Positions 1-5,984 of a stretch of 6,215 bases of DNA are shown here, piece after piece; position 1 is the first letter of the stretch, and the number at the start of each line of letters is the position of its first letter. This DNA comes from an uncultured Pseudorhodobacter sp. (GTDB lineage Bacteria; Pseudomonadota; Alphaproteobacteria; Rhodobacterales; Rhodobacteraceae): assembly GCA_945957495.1 (NCBI GenBank), contig CAMFLG010000204.1, positions 1 through 6,215 of the forward strand, read 5' to 3'. The notes below the pieces were generated by a model, which was not told where the DNA came from, searched no databases, and saw only the letters and a list, made by a program, of their open reading frames with translations. The translations under genes were made by a program, and so were the position numbers.

Positions 1-738
1 TTTGGTCAGATGCGGGCGGTTGGGCGGGTTCCAGACCGGGGCATGCGCGGGTTTGATGGTGAGGGGGCGTCCGGGGCCAAAGCGCCAGCCATGCGGGCCG
101 GTGAGGGGGGCATAAAGTTCGGGCGCCGGGTGGTGATGGTCGCGGTAGACCAGGTTGGGGGCGATCAGGAACAGGCCAAGGTCGAAGTCCTTGGCGGCGA
201 TGGGGGCGCCTTCACCGATCAGCGAGGCAAAGGCGTGGCCGTTGGCAAAGGCCGCGCCGATTTCGGCGACCGGATAGCTGTCATAGGGGTGCCAGTGCAG
301 CTGTGGGGCGGCGGCGGCGATGGCCTGCGCAAGGCTGGGGTGGGTTTTTTGCAGGGCGGTCAGGGCCGGGGGCAGATGTTGGTCTACGATGGGGTTTTCC
401 GGCCCGGGGGCGGGGGTGACGGGGGCGCTGCGCACGCCGTTCAGGCCGCTGCGCACCTCGGCGATGCCGGGGCCGGGCAGGGTTTGCAGGTAGCGGTCCA
501 CCTCTTCCAGCAAGGTTTGCAGCCGGGCGGCGGGGCTTGGGTCGGGCAGGACCGGGCGTTTGGCGCCGACGGTGCGCAGCAACTCTTCGGGGTCTTGCGC
601 ATCAAGGGCAGATGCGATGCGATACGCCTCCAGCGCCGCGTCGGACAGTTTGCCGGCGCGATGCAGCGTCATCGCGGCGCCGTAGCGCTGGCGGCCAGAG
701 CCGGGCTGGCCGAGTGGGGTGTAAAGCGCGTCACTCAT
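1..738 (-). CDS. Cupin protein of the DMSP lyase / DMSP-lyase-like family (partial, C-terminus missing)
   Basis: The reading frame is open from the ATG at 738 to the window edge and shows 246 residues; the C-terminus is lost. Residues about 187-243 form a metal-binding cupin core: a GLFLIAP strand, then a His-rich turn HHHPAPELY (201-209), a Gly/Trp strand, and His243 in RPHLT. The spacing H203, E207, Y209, H243 matches the metal ligands (His, Glu, His) and catalytic Tyr that I recall for DddQ (H125, E129, Y131, H163). In that family the enzyme cleaves dimethylsulfoniopropionate to dimethyl sulfide and acrylate, but many homologues have other or unknown substrates. Residues 1-120 are a helical region, longer than in a DddQ of about 200 aa. 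The start overlaps the upstream permease stop by 8 nt with no clear ribosome site, which suggests translational coupling. The cupin-DLL family call is strong; DMSP lyase activity is not proven, and a cupin dioxygenase role remains possible. Confidence 0.8.
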   Translation of the reverse strand, partial: MSDALYTPLGQPGSGRQRYGAAMTLHRAGKLSDAALEAYRIASALDAQDPEELLRTVGAKRPVLPDPSPAARLQTLLEEVDRYLQTLPGPGIAEVRSGLNGVRSAPVTPAPGPENPIVDQHLPPALTALQKTHPSLAQAIAAAAPQLHWHPYDSYPVAEIGAAFANGHAFASLIGEGAPIAAKDFDLGLFLIAPNLVYRDHHHPAPELYAPLTGPHGWRFGPGRPLTIKPAHAPVWNPPNRPHLTK

Positions 739-1570
739 TGGCGCGGTAAGCCAGCTGCGCGTCGCGTTCGCGGCGTTTTTCGGCACGGTTCATCATCACC
801 CCGGCAATGGCCACGCAGATGCCGACGATCAGCACGGTCAACGTGGCCAATGCGTTGATGTCTGGCGTGACGCCCAGCTTGACCTTGGACCATATGAGCA
901 GCGGCAGCGTGGTGCTGCCCGGGCCGGTGGTGAAGGAGGTGATCACCACGTCATCAAGGCTGATGGTGAAGGCCAAGAGCCAGCCCGACAGGATCGCCGG
1001 AGAGATTACGGGCAGGGTCACATCGAACATCACCTGCCAGGGGCGCGAGCCAAGGTCCATCGCGGCCTCTTCAATGGCGCGGTCGGCCTGCAGCATGCGC
1101 GACTGCACGATGGTGGTGACGAAAACCATGGAAAAGGTGATATGGGCCAGCGTCACGGTGGTAAATCCGCGCGAGGCGGGCCAGCCGATCCATTGCGCCA
1201 TCAGGATGAAACCCATCAGGGAGGAGATGCCGGTGATCACCTCGGGCATGATCAGGGGCGCGGTGACAAGGCCGGAAAACACCACGCGGCCCTTGAAGCG
1301 GCGAAAGCGGGCCAGCACGATGCCCGCCATGGTGCCCAGAATCGTCGCGCAGGTGGCCGACAGCAGGGCGATACGCAAGGACAGCCACAGCGCCTCGCCC
1401 ACCTGACGGTTCGAGAACAGCGAGACGTACCACTTGGTCGAAAACCCGCCCCAGACCGTGGCCAGACGAGAGGCGTTGAAGGAATAGACCATCATCGACA
1501 GGATCGGGATGTAGAAGAAGGCAAAGCCAAAGCAGAGCATGGTGATCAGGAAGGTGGGGCGGCGGTTCAT
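731..1570 (-). CDS. ABC transporter permease, PotC/PotI type
   Basis: This 279-aa inner-membrane protein is one of the two channel subunits of a binding-protein-dependent importer. About six hydrophobic helices are visible (roughly residues 6-30, 62-88, 100-127, 138-160, 193-215, 240-260). The cytoplasmic coupling loop that docks on the ATPase has the EAA signature at 168-187 (EEAAMDLGS, ending in TLP). The segment SLDDVVITSF followed by TLPLLIWS (204-228) is typical of PotC/PotI. I chose the ATG at 1570 rather than an upstream in-frame ATG at 1684. It gives the normal family N-terminus, is preceded by GGAGG at a 7-nt spacing, and overlaps the stop of the PotH-like gene as ATGA. The upstream choice would add 38 residues that are out-of-frame permease coding. 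The family is confident; the substrate is unknown and probably follows the operon's catabolic genes. Confidence 0.93.
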   Translation of the reverse strand: MNRRPTFLITMLCFGFAFFYIPILSMMVYSFNASRLATVWGGFSTKWYVSLFSNRQVGEALWLSLRIALLSATCATILGTMAGIVLARFRRFKGRVVFSGLVTAPLIMPEVITGISSLMGFILMAQWIGWPASRGFTTVTLAHITFSMVFVTTIVQSRMLQADRAIEEAAMDLGSRPWQVMFDVTLPVISPAILSGWLLAFTISLDDVVITSFTTGPGSTTLPLLIWSKVKLGVTPDINALATLTVLIVGICVAIAGVMMNRAEKRRERDAQLAYRANE

Positions 1571-2508
1571 TTCTGTTCCTCCGCCGCTTTGCCTTCGGCT
1601 TTGGACTGATAATGTGTGTAGACCATCATCGGGCCGACCATCAGCAGCAACAGGGCCACCGCCACGGAAGAGGCCATCGGCCAATCGGAGGCGGCGGTGA
1701 ATTCATCCGAAATCACCCGCCCGATCATCGGGCTGGAGGCATCGCCGACAAGGGTGGGGATGACCAACTCTCCTGCCGCGGGGATGAACACCAAAAGGCC
1801 GCCCGCGATGATGCCGGGGATGGATTGCGGCAGGGTGATGTCGCGGAACACCTGTGCGGGCTTGGAGCCAAGGTCCATCGCCGCCTCGTCCAGCGTCCGG
1901 TCCAGCCGTTCGAGGTTGGCGTAAAGCGGCAGGATCATGAAGGGCAGGTAGGTGTAGAGCATGACCACGACGACGGCAAAGTTGGTGTGCATCATCGGGA
2001 TGGATTTGACCGCCCAGGCGGCGGGCGTCAGGAAATTGTAGGCATCGGTCAGCAGGCCGTTGAACCAGCTGTTCTTGGCCATCAGCCCCATCCACGCATA
2101 GACGCGCAAAAGGAAGGAGGTCCAGAATGGCAGAATAACCAGCATCAGCAGGATGTTGCGGCTGCCTTTTGACACGCGGGTCAGGCCCAGGGCCATCGGA
2201 TAGCCGACCACAAGGCACAACAGCGTCGCCCCGGCTGCGTTCACAATCGAGGTCAGGAAGGCACGGATATAGAGCGTGTCGTGAAACAGCCGCGCATAGC
2301 CCGCCAGATTGATGATCGGGTTTTCGCCGCCAAAGCCGAAGGGCGGGGCGGTGGGTGTGCGGGTGGCCACCGACATGGCGACCACGATGCAGAACGGAAA
2401 CAGGAAGAACAGGATCAGCCACAGATAGGGAATGCCGATGATCATGTCTTGCCAGCCACGGCGGTGAAACCATTGCGCCAGCTTGCCGTCTTTGGGGGGG
2501 GCGGCCAT
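1567..2508 (-). CDS. ABC transporter permease, PotB/PotH type
   Basis: This 313-aa inner-membrane permease is the partner of the PotC/PotI-like subunit. Hydrophobic helices lie near residues 23-47, 82-108, 118-142, 174-198, 232-256 and 278-298, the usual six. The EAA coupling loop is at 208-227 (DEAAMDLGSKPAQVF, then ITLP). The segment FIPAAGELVIPTLVGD (241-256) and the following GRVISDEF are characteristic of PotB/PotH. The length is normal. The ATG at 2508 lies 3 nt after the ATPase stop and is preceded by GGAG at a 6-nt spacing, so the start is well supported. Codons 3-5 contain a run of eight C (eight G on the plus strand at 2494-2501), where a slip would destroy the frame. The heteromeric pairing with the next gene is typical of polyamine-family importers. 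Confidence 0.93.
   Translation of the reverse strand: MAAPPKDGKLAQWFHRRGWQDMIIGIPYLWLILFFLFPFCIVVAMSVATRTPTAPPFGFGGENPIINLAGYARLFHDTLYIRAFLTSIVNAAGATLLCLVVGYPMALGLTRVSKGSRNILLMLVILPFWTSFLLRVYAWMGLMAKNSWFNGLLTDAYNFLTPAAWAVKSIPMMHTNFAVVVVMLYTYLPFMILPLYANLERLDRTLDEAAMDLGSKPAQVFRDITLPQSIPGIIAGGLLVFIPAAGELVIPTLVGDASSPMIGRVISDEFTAASDWPMASSVAVALLLLMVGPMMVYTHYQSKAEGKAAEEQK
1578..1582 (-). promoter_or_regulatory. Ribosome binding site that decides the start of the PotC/PotI-like gene
   Basis: GGAGG on the minus strand lies 7 nt before the ATG at 1570, within the last codons of the PotB/PotH-like gene. It supports the 279-aa product rather than a 317-aa form starting at 1684. Confidence 0.75.
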
Positions 2509-2511
2509 GGG

Positions 2512-3609
2512 CTACTCCGTCAACAGGATGGCAGAGGCGGGCTCGAAGCTGAGCCAGACCTTTTCGTACCAGTCGGGCCGCGCCTCGGCGGTGCGACGGG
2601 CGTTGACGGCATGGGCCTGAATCAGATCACCCTTTGGCAGCAGGACACGATACAGGCTGTCCTTGCCGAAATAGGCCAGATCCTTGATTTCGCCCGCGAC
2701 GGCATTGCCCAGATCGGGTTTGACGGCGTTGATCGTCAGCTTTTCGGGCCGGATGGCAAGGGTGACGGACTGGCCCTCGACCAGCCCGGGCACTGCGCGG
2801 GCGGTGACGGTGGTGTCAAAGGCCGGAACCGCGACTGTGGCCGTGTCGCCGGACAGTTGCGCAACCGTGGCCGGAAAGGCGGTGATCGAGCCGATGAAGC
2901 CCGCGACAAAGCGCGAGGCGGGGTTTTCGTAAACCTCGGTCGGCGCGCCCACCTGTTTGACCTGGCCCCTGTCCATCACCGCGATGCGGTCGGCCAGCGT
3001 CATCGCCTCTTCCTGATCATGGGTCACGACGATGAAGGTCACACCGGTGCGTTCCTGAATGGACATCAGTTCGAACTGGGTGTGTTCGCGCAGCTTTTTG
3101 TCCAGGGCGGCCAAGGGTTCGTCCAGCAGCAGAAGTTTCGGTTGCCGGGCAAGGGCGCGGGCCAAGGCGACACGCTGACGCTGACCGCCAGAGATCTGGT
3201 GCGGTTTGCGATGGGCAAATTCGGTCAGCTGCACAAGATCCAGCATTTCGCGCACGCGGGTCTTGCGGGCCTCTGCCGTCATGTTTTCGTGTTTCAGACC
3301 GTAGGCCACGTTCTTTTCCACGCTCATATGCGGGAACAAGGCATAGCTTTGGAACATCATATGAACCGGGCGCTCCCATGGGGGAACGCCCGTCATATCC
3401 TGCCCGTCGATGAAGATGGTGCCTGCTGTGGGGTCTTCAAACCCCGCCAGCATGCGCAAGAGCGTGGTCTTGCCACAACCCGAGCCGCCCAGAAGGGCGA
3501 AAATCTCGCCCTTGCGGATGGTGAGGTTGACATCCTTGACCGCCTGAAAGGTGCCAAAGCTTTTTGACACCGCTTCGATGCGGATGAAGGGAAGATCCTC
3601 TTGTGCCAC
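2512..3609 (-). CDS. ABC transporter ATP-binding protein, PotA/PotG type
   Basis: This 365-aa cytoplasmic ATPase powers the importer. All nucleotide-binding motifs are intact: Walker A GGSGCGKTT (41-49), Q-loop Gln87 in MFQSYALFPHM, signature ISGGQ (139-143), Walker B LLLLDEP with catalytic Glu164, D-loop ALD (168-170) and switch His197 in VVTHDQEEAM. After about residue 240 comes a regulatory TOBE-like domain (AIRPEKL near 285-291, then beta-rich sequence to the end), as in the MalK/PotA group. The start codon is GTG, 4 nt after the stop of the binding-protein gene. The ribosome site is weak (AAGG about 12 nt upstream), so coupling to the upstream gene is likely. An earlier start overlapping that gene cannot be excluded, but the N-terminus as called fits the family. 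Confidence 0.94.
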   Translation of the reverse strand: MAQEDLPFIRIEAVSKSFGTFQAVKDVNLTIRKGEIFALLGGSGCGKTTLLRMLAGFEDPTAGTIFIDGQDMTGVPPWERPVHMMFQSYALFPHMSVEKNVAYGLKHENMTAEARKTRVREMLDLVQLTEFAHRKPHQISGGQRQRVALARALARQPKLLLLDEPLAALDKKLREHTQFELMSIQERTGVTFIVVTHDQEEAMTLADRIAVMDRGQVKQVGAPTEVYENPASRFVAGFIGSITAFPATVAQLSGDTATVAVPAFDTTVTARAVPGLVEGQSVTLAIRPEKLTINAVKPDLGNAVAGEIKDLAYFGKDSLYRVLLPKGDLIQAHAVNARRTAEARPDWYEKVWLSFEPASAILLTE

Positions 3610-3613
3610 TTGC

Positions 3614-4720
3614 TCAGCCCGCCTTGACTTCGGCCCAAGCGCGGTTGATTTCGCTGTTCTGCTCGGGCGTGGGCGTGGCCGGGGTGTAAAGGCGGCTCAT
3701 GGTTTCGGCATCGGGGTAGATCGCGGGGTTCGAGGCGATGGCCGGATCGACGAAGGGCAATGCTGCCTTGTTGGCATTGGCGTAGCCGGTGTAGTTCGTG
3801 GCCGCTGCGATGATTTCCGGGCGCATCATGAAATCCATGAATGCATGCGCTTCGTCGACGTTCTTGGCATCGGCCGGGATCGTCCAGGTGTCGAACCACG
3901 CCGGGGCGCCGGTCTTCGGCACGAAATATTGCAGGTTGATCTCGATTCCGGCCTCTTTGGCGCGGGTGAGGGCGACGCTGTAATCGCCCGACCAGCTGTT
4001 TGCGACGCAGATATCGCCGTTGGGCAGGCCCGAGAGGTAATTCGAATTGTCGAAAGCGGCGATATATTCGCGGATCGGTTTGAACGCCTCGACCATCTTG
4101 GCATATTCGGCGGGCCCGGCGGTGTCGGTGTCGGTGTCGATGCCCAGATAGCGCATCACCATATAGCCGATGTCGGTGGGGCTATCGAGGATCGAGATGC
4201 CGCATTGCGCGAGGACAGAGGCGGTTTCCGGGTTCAGCAGCACGCCCAGATCGTTCAGATCTGCGTCGGGCAGCAGTTTGCGGACCTCGTCCATGTTATA
4301 GGTGATGCCGACAGAGCCCCACATGTAGGGGACGGCGTAAAGATGGCCCGGATCAAAGCCTTCGATGATTTTCAGGATTTCCGGATCAAGATTGGCCCAG
4401 TTCGGCAGTTTGGACATATCCAGTTTCTGGTAAACGCCCGCCTGCACCAGACGGGGCAGGGACATGCCCGATTGCAGCACCACGTCATAGCCGGTTGAAC
4501 CGGCCAGCATCTTGGCCTGCATTTCCTCGGCAGAAGCGTACAGGTCGTAGACCGGGGTGATGCCAGTGGCAGCCTCGAAATCGGCGAGCGTGGTTTCACC
4601 GATATATTCGGACCAGTTGTAGATGTTGACGGTGCGTCCCGCGGCCCAGGCCGGTTGGACATAGGGCGCGGCCAGTGCGCCCCCAAGGGCGGTGAGTGCG
4701 GTTCTTCTGGTGAGTTTCAT
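3614..4720 (-). CDS. Periplasmic substrate-binding protein, PotD/PotF type
   Basis: This 368-aa secreted receptor delivers substrate to the permeases. The N-terminus has a twin-arginine pair (TRRTAL, residues 4-9), a hydrophobic stretch and a likely cleavage after AWA (24-26); export could be Tat or Sec. The mature protein starts with VNIYNWSEYIG, the hallmark of PotD/PotF. By comparison with my memory of PotF, ligand-pocket positions appear kept: W36, S37, E38 (Asp in PotF), Y39, D183 (Glu in PotF), W243, D246 and D277. The aromatic box plus acidic residues suits a cationic ligand, either a polyamine or a methylated onium compound. The ATG at 4720 is preceded by GGGAG at a 6-nt spacing. It follows the Rieske gene by 46 nt. 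A small hexamer repeat encodes DTDTDT (195-200) in a probable surface loop. The family call is strong; the ligand is unknown. Confidence 0.92.
   Translation of the reverse strand: MKLTRRTALTALGGALAAPYVQPAWAAGRTVNIYNWSEYIGETTLADFEAATGITPVYDLYASAEEMQAKMLAGSTGYDVVLQSGMSLPRLVQAGVYQKLDMSKLPNWANLDPEILKIIEGFDPGHLYAVPYMWGSVGITYNMDEVRKLLPDADLNDLGVLLNPETASVLAQCGISILDSPTDIGYMVMRYLGIDTDTDTAGPAEYAKMVEAFKPIREYIAAFDNSNYLSGLPNGDICVANSWSGDYSVALTRAKEAGIEINLQYFVPKTGAPAWFDTWTIPADAKNVDEAHAFMDFMMRPEIIAAATNYTGYANANKAALPFVDPAIASNPAIYPDAETMSRLYTPATPTPEQNSEINRAWAEVKAG
4121..4138. repeat. Three tandem copies of a hexamer inside the binding-protein gene
   Basis: The unit ggtgtc occurs three times without interruption. 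On the coding strand it encodes DTDTDT (residues 195-200), in a likely loop after the YLG motif of the binding protein. Copy-number change would add or remove two residues without shifting the frame. Confidence 0.7.
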
Positions 4721-4766
4721 CGCGGTCTCCCTGTGTGTTTTTTCTTCGAGGTTTCTGAAATTCAGG
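4721..4766 (-). other. 46-nt gap between oxygenase and transporter genes
   Basis: This is the largest non-coding stretch in the window. On the minus strand it holds a short inverted repeat (CTGAA/TTCAG around one central base, 4755-4765), an A-rich stretch and the ribosome site of the next gene. The arms are too short and AT-rich for a convincing intrinsic terminator, and no clear -35/-10 promoter pair was seen. The simplest reading is a spacer inside one transcript, possibly with mRNA processing. Confidence 0.4.
4727..4731 (-). promoter_or_regulatory. Ribosome binding site of the binding-protein gene
   Basis: GGGAG on the minus strand lies 6 nt before the ATG at 4720. It sits in the only real intergenic gap and gives the binding protein its own strong initiation site. 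This fits the need for more receptor than membrane subunits in ABC importers. Confidence 0.65.
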
Positions 4767-5984
4767 TTAACCGCCTGACACTGACTGGCAATTCAATTCA
4801 TCGTTCACGCGGGCAATTTCTGCCTCGGGCGGGGCATCGGGCAGCGTCATTACCGGCAGAAGGCTGCGCAAACCATCATGGTGTTTGCGCACACCGTATT
4901 CGAGATCGGACAAATGGAAGCCTTCGAAGGCAGAGGACTTCATTGATTCGTTTGACCAAATGGACAATTGCTGATCCTCGGCCGAGGTGTCGCGATCAAT
5001 CCGGTAGGCAAGGTAGCGGGCAAGGCTTTGCTGGCGCGTCTCGTTCGGGCGGCGGTATAGGCGGCCCGTCAGGTGGGTGTGCGTGGGCGAGATCGGGATT
5101 TCCTGATAGAACTGCGCGCCTTCTGGCGTGAAGGCAAAAACGGCGTTGGGGAACAGGCCGTAATAGGTCCAAGATGCCTTCAGATGTTCGGGCAACCAGT
5201 CCGGTTTCTGCGCCAGCTTGACGTATTGCTTGACCGACCAGCGCCGCGCGGGCACGTCGCCAAAGCTGCCGATCGACACGGACAGCCCGTTCTTGAGGTG
5301 CAAGTCGCGGTAGGTGCGCCCGTAGAGGTCTTGCAGCGCAGGGTGCGCCATTGGCACATGATAGCCTTCGTTATCGACATCGCGCACGGATTTCCAGTTG
5401 ACCGGCAGGTCGGTGGCCCAGCTTGGCATCTCGACCGGCAGAATTTCTTCGCAGCGATAGGCGGCGAAATCAGCCTCGTAGGGGGCCAGCAATTCGGCGA
5501 TGTCGGGTTGCGGGCCTTCGGCGAAACGGATGAAGAGGAAGCCATGAAACTCTTGAAGTTCAATGGGTTTCAGGCCGAACTTCGCGCGATCCAGGCTGCC
5601 AAAGCTGGAGGGTTGCGATGGGCCGCGCAAGGTTCCGTCCAGATTATAGACCCAGCCGTGGAACGGGCAGACGATGGCGCCCTTGCAGGTGCCCTTCTGC
5701 CCATCCACCACCCGGGCCCCGCGATGGCGGCACAGGTTGTGGAAGGCGCGGATGATGCCATCCTGCCCGCGCATGATCACGGCGCGTTCGCCCAGCATGT
5801 CGAATGTCAGCCAGTTGCCGGGGGCCGGAATATCGCTGGCGTGGCCGACAACCTGCCAATGCGTGAGGAACAGCTTATCGCGTTCAAGATCGAACATCGC
5901 CTGCGAATGATAGGTCCAGCCGGGCAGGCCAGAGCGATCCCAGTCATTCGGGATGGTGAGTTGGTTGTAGTCAAGCTCGGTCAT
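4767..5984 (-). CDS. Rieske-type non-heme iron oxygenase, alpha subunit
   Basis: This 405-aa cytoplasmic oxygenase has an N-terminal Rieske [2Fe-2S] domain (about 40-155) with ligands C85-x-H87 (CRHRG) and C106-x-x-H109 (CPFHGW), then a catalytic domain (about 165-385). Mononuclear iron ligands are predicted as H209 and H214 in NEGYHVPMAH and D337 in SAEDQQ. The bridging residue three before the first His is E206; Asp is usual in aromatic-ring dioxygenases. Glu there is what I recall for carnitine monooxygenase and glycine-betaine oxygenase, which suggests a methylated ammonium or sulfonium substrate. Such enzymes need a separate reductase, and none is in the window. I chose the ATG at 5984: GGAGG lies 7 nt upstream, and it overlaps the previous gene's stop as ATGA. 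A further in-frame ATG at 6014 lies inside that gene. The C-terminus (NCQSVSGG) is short and polar. Confidence 0.92.
   Translation of the reverse strand: MTELDYNQLTIPNDWDRSGLPGWTYHSQAMFDLERDKLFLTHWQVVGHASDIPAPGNWLTFDMLGERAVIMRGQDGIIRAFHNLCRHRGARVVDGQKGTCKGAIVCPFHGWVYNLDGTLRGPSQPSSFGSLDRAKFGLKPIELQEFHGFLFIRFAEGPQPDIAELLAPYEADFAAYRCEEILPVEMPSWATDLPVNWKSVRDVDNEGYHVPMAHPALQDLYGRTYRDLHLKNGLSVSIGSFGDVPARRWSVKQYVKLAQKPDWLPEHLKASWTYYGLFPNAVFAFTPEGAQFYQEIPISPTHTHLTGRLYRRPNETRQQSLARYLAYRIDRDTSAEDQQLSIWSNESMKSSAFEGFHLSDLEYGVRKHHDGLRSLLPVMTLPDAPPEAEIARVNDELNCQSVSGG

Noticed and set aside
10..858. A 282-codon plus-strand open frame opposite the cupin gene
   Set aside because: The minus-strand frame has a clear cupin active-site pattern, while the plus-strand product is Gly/Gln-rich without a motif.
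1047..1069. A 23-bp near-identical direct repeat with 1865-1887 (one mismatch)
   Set aside because: Both copies encode the conserved EAAMDLGS segment of the EAA coupling loop in the two homologous permeases, so shared protein constraint explains it.
2281..3567. A 428-codon plus-strand open frame opposite the ATPase and permease genes
   Set aside because: It lies fully antisense to genes with intact ABC motifs, its protein is low-complexity and Gly/His/Gln-rich with no recognisable domain, and long antisense frames are expected in GC-rich DNA.
3551..4498. A 315-codon plus-strand open frame opposite the binding-protein gene
   Set aside because: It is a shadow of the PotD/PotF-type gene; its composition is unlike a real protein and no ribosome site or family motif was seen.
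4749..4772. Possible terminator or operator in the oxygenase-transporter gap
   Set aside because: The inverted repeats are only 4-5 bp, one has a single-base centre that cannot fold as a hairpin loop, and no GC-rich stem followed by a T run exists on the minus strand.
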